Below are positions 9,580 to 18,748 of a stretch of DNA of 25,533 nt, piece by piece. Under the pieces are notes generated by a model, which searched no databases, was not told the DNA's origin, and was given only the letters and a program-made list of their open reading frames with translations. The number at the start of each line of letters is the position of its first letter. Position 1 is the first letter of the stretch. The stretch spans positions 1-25,533 of the forward strand of contig JAQGAU010000627.1 in assembly GCA_034698045.1 (NCBI GenBank), read 5' to 3'. Both the position numbers and the translations under genes were made by a program. This DNA is from Paramacrobiotus richtersi. Its lineage: Eukaryota > Tardigrada > Eutardigrada > Parachela > Macrobiotidae.

Positions 9580-10636
9580 TTAAACTGGCACACGATTGTG
9601 TAAAATTTCTATCTTTCTCCATTGTCTGAAAGTCAGCAGGCCTAACAGTGGATTCATTTTGCAATCCAAAGCAAAACTGAAATTTACGAGGGTCATGGCA
9701 CGGACGTCGATGTTGGGCGCGACATATGCCATACTATACGCAACGTGCGCCGGGGTCCGGAATAAAACTGAATCAACAAATAAGATGGTTAGCATAAAAA
9801 AGTGACCTTTCCCTTGGCACATAACCGGTGTTCTATCGACTGCCAAACGTTACTGTTCTAAAGACGCTTCTGCTGATGAGAAGACTTTGGTGTTGGTCTT
9901 TCGGTCCACTCGCACTAAATTTAACCCAGGACTACTAATTGGGGCTTTTCTACGCTCGACAAACTTCAACCTACAAAATACGACAGAGTACAGAATCATT
10001 ACTAGTAACTGCGGCATTTCGTGGGTCACAAACCAGTAAATTCTGTAATACAGCGACGATTGGGTATGGAAGTTGTAAATGCAGAAATTGTTAAATTGAG
10101 GCCATTGCGGTCGTCTTTTCCATTAAACACTACCATATATAGGGCATTAACACAGAGCAGCAAAAGGGGTACCGAAACGACACTCACTTGTCAGCTTATG
10201 TGTATGTCGAGATCGGCATCAAAATGGAAAGGTCATGGGCCACAGCCGGTTCATGCTGATCAGGACGTGCATCCAGACGATACTAACACTCGTACTTTGT
10301 CATCAGAACAGCACAAACTGGCACAGAAGGTCTCCAAAAACCCAGTTGAACTGCAACGAATTGCTAATGTTTGCCACACTGCTTGTACAGGACTTCAGCA
10401 AATCCAGCCGTGATAAGGACAGAATGTAACCGAAAACGGTGTCTGGAGCTGGTGAGATTGACAGTAAATGAGAATGAAACAAGCATTGTAAACGTAGCTG
10501 AATACTGCGAGAACCATGTACATGTAACCCATGTCAACAGTATTGTCCTGCATTGCCGCATTAGAGATATCTGAGAAAGTAACAAACGTCTCATTTTCTG
10601 TAACCTCTGGCTCCGTGGTTCGCTTGCAGATGGTTT
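9580..10636 (-). pseudogene. Rhodopsin-like GPCR pseudogene, copy 2
   Basis: This is the unit 2 copy of the broken receptor at 4984-6040, with the same lesions: a lost base in the TM1-TM2 loop near 10434, stops in TM3, and an open TM6-TM7 remnant at 9846-9580. Because every lesion is shared, the gene was already dead before the 4.6-kb unit duplicated. It adds no new receptor function. Its relation to the intact receptors is clear from the TM6-TM7 peptide (LTILFV, D-V-R, F-A-L-D-C, M-N-P-L-L). Confidence 0.85.
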
Positions 10637-10826
10637 TTTTACTTAGTGATGGAACTGCAGTTTCGGTACCGACAAATTAACATACGTCAGCGGCGGTACT
10701 GCATAATTTATGAGGTTCCTGTGAATGCGCAGGAGTTTAGTTTAGTTAAGGTATAAATACGTTTTCAGCAAAAATTAAAGGAATGTGGCCGTACATAATG
10801 GAAGAACCACTCAGTCAATGATAACC

Positions 10827-11723
10827 CACAAGGCATACGTAAGGCTGCACAAAGGATCAATTACGCGCCATGGCGCCGAGCGGGGACCAACCCTGTGAGA
10901 AGAGGTTTTACTGAAAGGACGGTAGGTTCACCGAATAGGCGCAATGATTACCGACAAGTTCAGCACGACATCCCCTATCGGGAACAAGATCAGTGTTATT
11001 TTGGAGTGGGGCAAGTGGTATACTTGAGTTTCACGAGATGTCATGATGTCATCACTTCCTGCTGTTGGTTTGAATCTTACCGCATCGATTGTTAGTTCCA
11101 GTACAGTCTGCTAACGAACCAGCCAGCGTTGACTACGTCATGCAATTCTATGGAAACGCAAAGGTCCAGCCTTAATAACTGTTCGTGTTCTGAAATCACG
11201 ATAAGTCCGAAAAAGAAACAAAATCTCCGTAGAATTTCTTAAGTGTACGTACATGTGTCATACTACGTGTTAACTCATGCTACAGATATACTGACGAAAT
11301 CGTGCGCGTAGTCGTTTTTCGCTTCGGTCACCAAGTGCCCGCTACGAGCGAGTGCACTTTGTGGGGCACGAATGCTCTCGTTGCGTCCAAGCAGCGCTCA
11401 TGCAGCGATCTATCCGAACTGTGTAGACCACGTTAGCCGACAAGACTTCGAAAGGTCACTCAGCGCAAAGCACATTCCATAAGCTGGTATAGAAATACTG
11501 AGTTTCGTTGAAGATTTTATAGTGAACATCTTTACGGTGGATGAGTACATGCACAATTTCTTAGCTATCTGGCAAAATGAGCATTCCGCCTTATGGAATG
11601 TACTGGAGCGGGTGACTGTTGAGTATCGCGCAGAATTTAATCAAAAAGCGGTTCGCAGTACTTATATCTGCAGCATCGACGATTGGCTGTATAACATAGG
11701 ACATTCGGTTTGAACTGGGTAAT
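10827..11723. other. Unique right flank of the duplication, no gene seen
   Basis: This stretch lies between the end of duplication unit 2 and the 3' end of GPCR-A. Open frames here (for example 10895-11095 and 11522-11713 on the plus strand) are short and show no recognisable domain. The last 40 bp or so, from about 11700, resemble the 3' flank of GPCR-B (compare 11701-11745 with 15570-15615) and so belong to the receptor duplication. Confidence 0.5.
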
Positions 11724-12797
11724 CTAACTACACAGCATTCGAAACTTGACAGCAATGGGTGTTTTCTTGAACTCTTTAGAAGTGACCAAGCACAGAAAGG
11801 GATTCATCGTGCAGTCGAATGCAAACAGGAAGTTGAGTGCAGCCAGAACGCGTACATCCACATATGGTACAGTAATTGAGAACATGTAGATAATATGAGT
11901 AGGGGACCAAAACACCATGGAACTAACGAAAAGGATCGTCAGTGTACGGTAATGTCCGCTCCGGCCAGTAACCGGTTTTCTGTTCATCGCTTCGGCATTT
12001 TGCCCACGGCCGGAGTAACTGGCAGAAACAGCCGCTTCCATGGACGAAGAGATAGCATGAACGTTTGACATATGACTAGGCTGTACTCTACCGGTAATGG
12101 TCCCCACTTTTTTCCGAATCTTCAGTTTGTACATCACGGCAGGATACATAATAATTACAAACACCTGGGGTATTTGATGAGTGAGTAGTCCATAAACCCT
12201 GGAATACAACGTTGACTGGTTCTGAAAGTTGTATACACATAACCTGGCCACATCCTGCCAAGTGTTACGATTTTGTTTCCCGATGAATGCTACCATGGAT
12301 AATGCGTTCACTGCAATGAGTACCAGGACAATCAGTAAAGCAGCCAACTTTCGCGAATGTCGTAATCGGTAATTAAAGGGATAGGTCACGGCCCATAGTC
12401 GGTTTGCACTGATCAGTACATGCAACCAAACGATGCTAGCGCTTGTACTCTGGGCGCAGTACAGAGCGAACTCGCAGAAAGCATCCCCAAACATCCAACT
12501 GTGCTGTAAGCTGTTGCTGGCACTAGCAATGTTGCTGGTGCATGATTTGACAAAGTCTAGCGCGGATAGTGCTAAAATGTAGCTGAAGAATGGTGTTCGG
12601 AGTGGAGTTGTGCAATATGTTATAATGAAAAGGACATTGCTCAGATAACTGCATGTACAGAGAACGGCATATAAGTACCCAACGAGAACGACGCTTTGCT
12701 TTTCTCTAACAGGTAGCGCAACGGATATGTTTGCTGACGTAACGTTGCCGAAGGTGATGTGGAGAAATTCATCAGCCAGTGAAGAAAAATTGAGCAT
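11724..12797 (-). CDS. Orphan rhodopsin-like GPCR A (357 aa, single exon)
   Basis: This encodes a complete seven-helix receptor. The start at 12797 was chosen because M-L-N-F-S-S-L-A-D-E matches the start of GPCR-B and GPCR-D; an in-frame ATG at 12824 would add nine residues. The N-terminus has three N-glycosylation sequons (Asn3, Asn18, Asn23). TM1 carries S-N, TM2 A-L-D-F with the usual Asp, and TM3 begins at G-D-A-F-C, whose Cys can pair with the Cys of A-R-L-C-V-Y. The D-R-Y position reads N-R-L (SANRLWAVTYPF), TM5 has M-Y-P, TM6 has V-F-W-S-P, and TM7 ends D-C-T-M-N-P-F-L-C, so the usual final Tyr is Cys. The third intracellular loop is rich in Ser, Gly and Arg (SSSMEAAVSAS, GRSGHYR). 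One residue is missing from T-T-P-x-L-R-T-P-F relative to B and D. The ligand is unknown; peptide or chemosensory roles are both possible. Confidence 0.9.
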   Translation of the reverse strand: MLNFSSLADEFLHITFGNVTSANISVALPVREKQSVVLVGYLYAVLCTCSYLSNVLFIITYCTTPLRTPFFSYILALSALDFVKSCTSNIASASNSLQHSWMFGDAFCEFALYCAQSTSASIVWLHVLISANRLWAVTYPFNYRLRHSRKLAALLIVLVLIAVNALSMVAFIGKQNRNTWQDVARLCVYNFQNQSTLYSRVYGLLTHQIPQVFVIIMYPAVMYKLKIRKKVGTITGRVQPSHMSNVHAISSSMEAAVSASYSGRGQNAEAMNRKPVTGRSGHYRTLTILFVSSMVFWSPTHIIYMFSITVPYVDVRVLAALNFLFAFDCTMNPFLCLVTSKEFKKTPIAVKFRMLCS

Positions 12798-13375
12798 GCT
12801 GCGGAAATCGAAAACGACTTGCAAAAAAGATCAGAGCACGTACATAAGTCACTCTGCAGTGCAGACTGTCTAATTGATAACTGCGATGTCAAAACTGAAT
12901 ATCAAATCCAAGACAAGCGGAATACGCTTTTAGGAAAGAGTTTTGGGTATGGGATCGCAAGTGATAGTTCTAACAAGCACCTTCCTTTTTAAATGGAACG
13001 GTATCTGTCGGCACAAGAAATTATAGGAGAGGTCCAGACAGACATGCGTCCATGGAAATCGAGCCTAAAGGTGATTCGCGAAAGTGTTGTTGGAGCTGTG
13101 AAGTAGATACTACTTAGACCTGCTGGTGTTATTGCGTGCTTCCTAATTTTCCTTGGAACCGGCTTAATTAACGTCATTAACGGCAAGCAGGTACAAACTG
13201 TAAGGATCAAAGGAATCCTTCTGTCAATGAGAATAAGCTGCAGCGTTGAGAGTATCCCTGTCGGTAAAAATAGAGGTTACAGGAAAATATCCGCCTTTCA
13301 GAGTACCATGCGTGTTGATCACAATGTGCACTGCGCGGCACAACAAATGTCACGTTACCAATCGGCGTCCAGACT
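12798..13375 (-). repeat. Upstream flank of GPCR-A, homologous to the flank of GPCR-B
   Basis: This segment aligns by eye along its length with 16661-17285. Shared blocks include acagacatgcgtccatgg versus gtcagacatgcgcccacgg, ctaaaggtgattcgcg versus cttaaaggtgattcgcg, atccttctgtcaatgagaa versus atccttctgtcaatgagag, and tgtcacgttaccaatcgg. It shows that A and B arose as a segmental duplication that included about 580 bp of 5' flank. No coding sequence is supported in it. The promoter of A should lie in the part next to 12798. Confidence 0.85.
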
Positions 13376-13510
13376 CCAGATGTAAGTGTCTGTAGCATTT
13401 CTGGATCTCAAGAAAGCATTCGACAGCGTTTCGCACGTTCTTCTACTGAAGAAACTGAAAAATATCGGACTTTCGGAAGTGGTGCTGTCGTGGTTCCATT
13501 CATACCTAAC

Positions 13511-14410
13511 TAGATAAGTGCACCCGCTGTTTGCGGGCACTGGTGGACCGAAGCGAGCAAAAAGTTAATAGACTAATCTTTGGCGGACACTTAACAAATG
13601 TGGTTTGTGGACGCTGGTCAGGAGTGTGTGTATGTTAGCTGGCAGCAGTGTATACCCAGTGTGTATATATAGTGTATATTGCTTCAGTGTATATCCCTTC
13701 CAAGAACAAAAGTACTGTTGACCTTTATCATACACCGAATAACAGTAAAAGGCTCGAAAAAGTTAGGCTTATTCTAGCCAGCTATGTCTTTCTCTGTGCG
13801 GTTGCCTCTTTGCTTTGATCGATTGGAGGGCCGCGAAAGGCAAGGTTGGCTCAACAGCTAGCCCAGTTGTCTACTTTTTGTTGCGCAATACTTCCGGTAC
13901 CGCGACCGACAGGACAGGCAAAATATCCGGTTTTGTAGAATATAGAGGTAAACTAGGTTACATCACAACGCCTAATATTGTTACATATCACTATATACTA
14001 TATATTAAACAACTTCCAGTAAACTTATAAGGAACTGGTTTTGTTACGCAATACTTCCGGTACCGTGACCGACAGGACAGGCCAAATATCCAGTTTTGTA
14101 GAATATAGAGGCAACCTAGGTCACATCACAACGCCTAATATTGTTACATATCGCTATATACTGGACATTCAACAACTTCCAGTAAACTTATAAGGAACTG
14201 TTTTTGTTGCGCATCATTTCCGGTACCGTGACCGACAGGACGGACAAAATATCCAGTTTTGTAAAATATAGAGGACGCGCCGTCTATTTTTGTGTTTATA
14301 TTATTTCTTTCTTTCTTTCTTTATTATATTAATAAATAGTACCGTGACCGACGGGACAAACAAAATGTCCATTTTCATTGAATATAGAGGACCTTCGCTT
14401 CGCTTCGGTC
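13511..14410. mobile_element. About 0.9-kb insert within the LINE, probably a nonautonomous element
   Basis: The reverse transcriptase frame stops at S-Y-L-T and resumes at N-R-D-Q-R-V about 0.9 kb later, so this segment is foreign to the LINE. Near its ends lie inverted copies of gaccgaagcga (13546-13556) and its complement tcgcttcggtc (14400-14410), possible terminal inverted repeats. It contains no coding region, only tandem 163-bp repeats, short tg/ta-rich runs (13640-13700) and a (TTTC)n tract at about 14304-14323. Boundaries are approximate to some tens of bases. A hAT-like or other MITE, or a satellite-bearing element, are alternatives. Confidence 0.6.
13878..14393. repeat. 163-bp tandem repeat array, about 2.5 copies plus a detached partial
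   Basis: Copies begin with ttgcgcaatacttccggtac at 13881, ttacgcaatacttccggtac at 14044 and ttgcgcatcatttccggtac at 14207, an exact period of 163 bp. Each continues with gaccgacaggac, aaatatcc and gtagaatatagagg, and the first two with aacttccagtaaacttataa. The third is cut off at about 14273. After a (TTTC)n stretch, a diverged partial copy (agtaccgtgaccgacgggac...aatatagaggacc) fills 14338-14393. Confidence 0.92.
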
Positions 14411-15204
14411 GATCAACAGAGATCAGCGTGTCCGAACTCAAACAAGCGTGTCTGACTGGCTGCTAGTAACATCCGGCGTGCCACAAGGCACCATCCTGTA
14501 TTCAATACTGTTTACGATCTTCATTGATGATCTTCTGACAATGGAACACAGCGATTACGAAATGGAGGCCTTCGCAGATGATACCATCGTTTATACGACT
14601 GCTTCAAACAAACAACTGGCCGCAAATGCGTTGAACAGCGCACTGACCGATGTTGGGAACTGGTTTCGTGACAATTTGTTGGCCATTAATGAAAAGAAAT
14701 GGCAATATAATGTTTATACGATCCGAACGATGCAGAGATAAGAACGTCCATCAAGTCGGACTGAATGGTAATCCACTAGAACAAGCGCGCACTGTAGATT
14801 ACCTCGGCGTAGAGATTGACGAACATTTGAAGTGGAATGAACAGTACCAGAGAGTGGAACGAAACGGAAACTTTAGAACAGCTATGTTAAATCGCGTGAA
14901 GGATGGACTGGACACCAGAGGACGGGAGAATTCATACCATGCGTTCATTGAGAAGCACCTTGATTACTGTGCTGCGGCTTGGTCAACGGCATGCTATAGA
15001 TTACGCGGACGGCTAGAATGTCTTCAGCGCAAGGCCATACGGGCGGTGTTAGATTTACCCTACAGAGCGCCTTTAACCGAGCATCACTTTATGCAGCTGG
15101 GCATCATCCCGATAGCTCAGCGGTGGAAACGTGCCGAAACAGTTTGGCTGTACAAGATACGCAATACGATACGACGATACGCAGTGCGCTTGAGAAATTT
15201 GTGA

Positions 15205-15592
15205 ACGGATTTACAAAAAGTGTGAAGTTGTGTTTTGAACAGCTCAACCATTGCTGCCTTTAAAACTGCTCTTCGTTGCTTACAGTAGTGTTAACCTAAC
15301 GCATGATCCAGTTGCGGTCAAACTTCTCTCGTGTGTAACAAACAGACCAAAGTCCCGGAAACGGGTTGTCTGCTTTTGAAGAATAAATAAATAAATAAAT
15401 AATAATATATAGCCGGCAACGGCGAACATTTCTGCCACTTACAGTATATCAGCTTGTGGAACGTATAGGCGCGGGCAACTACTGCGTACTACGCGGAATC
15501 TAATGAAAACTAATCTAATCAGTTCTAATATATTTTTATTCGCCGCAGACGACTAAAACTATTACAAGCACATTCGAACTGAGTTACAAAGC
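15205..15592. other. LINE 3' UTR and tail, then 3' flank of GPCR-B
   Basis: The first part (to about 15381) is the noncoding end of the LINE, followed by its (AATA)n tail. From 15407 on it is unique sequence and then the 3' flank of GPCR-B. The last 25 bp resemble the 3' flank of GPCR-A. No gene is supported. Confidence 0.6.
15535..15540 (-). promoter_or_regulatory. Possible poly(A) signal AATAAA of GPCR-B
   Basis: On the minus strand the hexamer AATAAA occurs 53 bp beyond the stop codon of GPCR-B. Distance and context (aataaaaatat) suit a polyadenylation signal, but the call rests on the hexamer alone. Confidence 0.5.
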
Positions 15593-16660
15593 CTAGCTAC
15601 AAAGCATTCGCAATTTGACAGCAATGGGTGTTTTCTTGAATTCTTTAGAAGTGACCAAGCACAGAAAGGGATTCATCGTGCAATCGAACGCAAACAAGAA
15701 GTTCAGTGCAGCCAGAACGCGTACATCCATATACGGTATAGCCACTGAGAACATGTAGATAATATGCGTTGGTGACCAAAACACCATGGAACTGATGAAC
15801 AGGATGGTCAGTATACGGTAATGTCCGCTCCGGCCGGTAACCGGTTTTTTGTTCATCGCTTCGGCATTTTGTCCACGAGCTCCGGCGTAACTGGCAGAAA
15901 CGGCCGCTTCCATGGACGAATTGACAGCATGAACTGTTGACATATGACTAGGCCGGACTGTACCGGTTCCCACTTTTCGCCGAGTCAGTTTATACATCAC
16001 GGCAGGATACATAATAATCACAAGCAGCTGCGGTATCTGATGAGTAAGCATTCCATAAACCCTAGAATACAGCGTTGCCTGGAGTTGATAGTTGTACACA
16101 CAGAACCTGGCCACATCCGGCCAAGTGCTACGATTCGGTTTCCCAATAAATGCTACCATGGACGCTGCATTCACAGCCAGCAGTAACAAGACGATGAGTA
16201 AAGCAGCCATCTTTCCTGAATGTCGCAATCGATAATTAAAGGGATAGGTCACGGCCCATAGTCGGTTGGCACTGATCAGCACATGTATCCAGACGATACT
16301 GGCGCTGGTGCTCTGGGCACAATACAAAGCGAACTCGCAGAATCCATCCCCCAACATCCAACTGTGCTGTAGGCTGTTGCTGGCACTGGCAATATTGCTC
16401 GTACAAGATTTGACAAAGTCTAGCACGGATAGTGTTAGAATGTAGCTGAAGAATGGTGTTCGGAGCGGTGGAGTTGTACAATATGTTATCAGGAAGAGGC
16501 CATTGCCTAGATAACTAAATGTGCAGAGAATGGCGTAAAGATATCCGACGAAAACTACGCTCTGCTGTTCTCTGACAGGTTGTGCAATGGATATGTTGGC
16601 TGAAGTACCGTTTAACAAAGTGGCGTTGACGATTTCACCAGCCAGCGAGAAGTTTAACAT
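15593..16660 (-). CDS. Orphan rhodopsin-like GPCR B (355 aa, single exon)
   Basis: This intact receptor is the closest relative of GPCR-A. Four N-terminal sequons (Asn3, Asn12, Asn17, Asn22) support an extracellular N-terminus. TM1 carries G-N, TM2 V-L-D-F, TM3 begins G-D-G-F-C, and the motif after TM3 reads SANRLWAVTYPF, with N-R-L where most family members have D-R-Y. The second extracellular loop has A-R-F-C-V-Y for the disulfide, TM5 has M-Y-P, TM6 V-F-W-S-P and TM7 C-T-M-N-P-F-L-C. The third intracellular loop includes SSSMEAAVSAS and a G-A-R-G-Q-N insert lacking in A but kept in D. The gene has no introns. The upstream minus-strand sequence holds ttttataa (16721-16728), a weak TATA-like site about 60 bp before the start codon. 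The ligand is unknown. Confidence 0.92.
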   Translation of the reverse strand: MLNFSLAGEIVNATLLNGTSANISIAQPVREQQSVVFVGYLYAILCTFSYLGNGLFLITYCTTPPLRTPFFSYILTLSVLDFVKSCTSNIASASNSLQHSWMLGDGFCEFALYCAQSTSASIVWIHVLISANRLWAVTYPFNYRLRHSGKMAALLIVLLLLAVNAASMVAFIGKPNRSTWPDVARFCVYNYQLQATLYSRVYGMLTHQIPQLLVIIMYPAVMYKLTRRKVGTGTVRPSHMSTVHAVNSSMEAAVSASYAGARGQNAEAMNKKPVTGRSGHYRILTILFISSMVFWSPTHIIYMFSVAIPYMDVRVLAALNFLFAFDCTMNPFLCLVTSKEFKKTPIAVKLRMLCS

Positions 16661-17285
16661 GGCGAGGAAATTCAGTTAGTGACCTTTATAAAGGCTTCTT
16701 AAAAAGGAATGAATCTGAGCACAGTTATAAAAGTCCGCCAATATCAAAGACTGCCTAATTAATAAGCAACGCGGTGAAGAGGGAATATCAGAAAAGCGTT
16801 CTACGCTTTTTGGAATTTTGGAGTTTTGGGTTGTCGAGCGAGGAGCGAAAGTGACAGTTCTAGCTCGCATCTCCACTTTCAAACCTGACGGCACTAGTCC
16901 GCAAAACAAATTCTTGGAAAGGTAGAAAGGTAGTCAGTCAGACATGCGCCCACGGTGATAGAGCTTAAAGGTGATTCGCGGAAATGTAGTTGGAGCAGTG
17001 AACTAAATAGCGTTGCTATTGTGTCCTTTCTACCGTAGTTTTCTTAGAAATCCACTGGATTAACGGCATTGCAGGCAAGGCAAGCTGGAATAGACCGTAA
17101 GAATCAAAGGCATCCTTCTGTCAATGAGAGTAAGCTGAACCATTGGGATTATTCTTTCGGTAAAAACAGAGGTTACAGGAAAACGTTCGCCTCCCTGTGT
17201 ACCATGGGTATTGTGCCACAATGGGCACTGCGTGCCACGACAATAAATACAATTGTCACGTTACCAATCGGCTCCCCGGTGTATT
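16661..17285 (-). repeat. Upstream flank of GPCR-B, homologous to the flank of GPCR-A
   Basis: This is the counterpart of 12798-13375, conserved in blocks along its length despite being noncoding. The part nearest the gene (attaattaggcagtct, gtgctcagattc on the minus strand) matches the corresponding part of A (atcaattagacagtct, gtgctctgatc) and so probably includes promoter elements. Open frames here are short and not shared with the A copy. Confidence 0.85.
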
Positions 17286-18521
17286 ATCGGCAAGCAACGT
17301 AACGATCGCCTTTTATGCCGGACTAACAACAGATTGCCCGATTTTATATCGGCATCATTCATTCGAAAGACACTGACTCGTGCCCAACGTCGTTAGTGCG
17401 CAAAAATTAATTGTCTAAAAATAGAGGACGCCGCTGTTCCGTATCTGAATAACAACTGCGCTGTGAATCGATTGTTTATTGTCCATAGTCCATAGACACG
17501 AGGGAACACCTCCCTGAAGTAGCAAACACATCGTTACAACAGAAAAAATGAAAAACAAGAACACAGAGGGAACGGTGTTCCTATGAACTTTGGACACAAA
17601 GATGCACAGACGTGTACCGAAAGTGCAGCAAGCCTGTGTGAGTCGTGACAAACCTATGAGACCTATTTCACCGTAATGAAATCAGTTTATTTACAGGCTA
17701 GCCGCATTTGTGGGAATTTTTATTGTAAGTTGGATATAGCTAAAACAGCTTAAATCTGCGTTTTTAATGTGGCGTTTTACTAGGCCATTAACCCATTTCC
17801 ACAGGCAAGAATCGCAACAAAATCTACTAGTCTCAGACCACCATGGTATCAAGCCGTTGTTTCGAATAGAAAAAAGCTTTCCATACACATGATTTTGAAA
17901 TGTAACATATTATTTCCTTTCGACCGTGATCAACGACGAATCCTTTCGTCACACCGAGACATGCAGCCCGGTTTCGTTCTACATGCGCGGAAGCCAACCA
18001 AAATAAACTGTATTTAATAAAAAAAGCGCTCAGTGCGGCAAAGTTTAGGAACAGGATAACTGACCGAGTAGTCTACCACGCTGAAATCTCGTAAAAGTAC
18101 AGCGTTTTGAAGCTGCAGTATAGAATAGACAGTATATACAACAGTTTTGGATAGTTTATACACAGAATTGTTTTGAAGAATAGCTTGGCTCGTCGTGCAG
18201 TCAAAGTTAGAGCAAACAGGGGATTTTCGACTATTACTGACACGGACATTAACGTTGCATGAGCGTGAGAAGTCGTCCATTTGGCGCATTCATCCCAGAA
18301 GCACAGGAAACAGCTGCTTTATGAACAGTGCAATAACCAGAGCTTAAAATTCCTAGACGCTTTCAGACAACAAAAACATAATTTAAACGATTGTACATGT
18401 CCTGCTCCAACAAGACAAATCTGCTGGCATGACAAGCACATACCGAGTCGCCAGATTTTGCCGCAGGGCGTTAACAGTATATGGATCGGTGCACATCCCG
18501 TAATTTGAGGTTTTCTTCCCG
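17286..18521. other. Intergenic between GPCR-B and the foldback, no firm gene
   Basis: Open frames in this stretch are short (65-91 codons) and carry no clear domain. A weak resemblance to the TM7 end of the receptors occurs on the minus strand near 18190-18250 (N-V-R-V ... F-D-C-T-T). It could be an old receptor relic but is too degraded to annotate. Otherwise I see nothing. Confidence 0.4.
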
Positions 18522-18727
18522 AAGTCCACACTTCACGACAGCAACACATCCGTGTACGGTGTATTGTTCTAATGCAAAATCAAAAAAAGAATCTGGCAAT
18601 AATAATAATAACTGTTATCTTGTAAGAAGCTGATGTTGGTTGGCAGATTCTTTTCTTTTGATTTTGCATTAGAACAATACACCGTGCCTACGTACACGGA
18701 TGTGTTGCTGTCGTGAAGTGTGGACTT
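18522..18727. repeat. Long inverted repeat (foldback), arms 74 and 84 bp
   Basis: The left arm 18522-18595 begins aagtccacacttcacgacag and runs to agaatctg. The right arm 18644-18727 is its reverse complement apart from an extra gtaggcac (8 bp) and a small length change in an A-rich run. The 48-bp spacer contains (AAT)n. No open frame spans it. The structure fits a foldback or MITE-like element, or the source of a hairpin RNA. Confidence 0.93.
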
Positions 18728-18748
18728 ATGTCACTTATGTGGACTTAC

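Larger units (their letters stand above)
6231..10826. repeat. Tandem duplication unit 2 (4,596 bp)
   Basis: This is the second copy of the unit at 1635-6230. The internal junction reads gataacc|catctggc at 6230/6231. The outer right edge reads gataacc|cacaagg at 10826/10827, leaving only the two bases ca as shared sequence at the junction. It carries kinase-Kelch gene 3 and a second copy of the GPCR pseudogene. Because left flank 1-1634 has no match before 6231 and right flank 10827 onward has none after 6230, the ancestral single-copy order can be read directly from the outer flanks. Confidence 0.95.
13386..15204 (+). pseudogene. Reverse transcriptase remnant of a LINE (non-LTR) element, interrupted
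   Basis: A 5'-truncated and broken reverse transcriptase. The first piece (13386-13514) reads A-F-L-D-L-K-K-A-F-D-S-V, the catalytic palm motif with the first Asp, and ends S-Y-L-T-R before a stop. After an insert of about 0.9 kb, the frame resumes near 14415 with S-G-V-P-Q-G-T-I-L and F-A-D-D-T-I-V, the second catalytic motif. A frameshift near 14700 (N-E-K-K in one frame, N-I-M-F-I-R-S-E in the other) moves the thumb region to the frame that ends at 15204, with V-D-Y-L-G-V-E-I and H-L-D-Y-C-A-A-A-W. The endonuclease and ORF1 regions are absent. The F-A-D-D box and Y-L-G-V motif are typical of CR1/L2/Jockey-type LINEs; the clade is not resolved. It is not functional. Confidence 0.88.
13383..15408 (+). 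mobile_element. Truncated LINE element, CR1/L2/Jockey-like, with an insert
   Basis: The element runs from about the end of the receptor flank homology (13375-13383) to an (AATA)n tract at 15382-15404, the sort of simple-repeat 3' tail seen in CR1/L2-type elements. Excluding the insert at about 13511-14410, only about 1.1 kb of LINE remains. It lies at the right-hand edge of the A/B segmental duplication. I could not identify a convincing target-site duplication. Sequence after the tail (tatagccggcaac at 15407) may resume the interrupted flank, since B has a similar tatcggcaagcaac at 17285. Confidence 0.8.

Noticed and set aside
12641-12892. Minus-strand 83-codon frame overlapping the start of GPCR-A
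   Set aside because: It is an out-of-frame shadow of the receptor N-terminus and TM1.
13511-13520. Target-site duplication for the insert in the LINE (ctaactagat versus tcaacagagat)
   Set aside because: The two flanks agree only loosely, so I could not define a convincing duplication or exact ends.
13878-14393. CRISPR-like array of repeats
   Set aside because: The period is 163 bp with similarity along the whole unit and no unique spacers; this is a tandem repeat in a eukaryotic genome.
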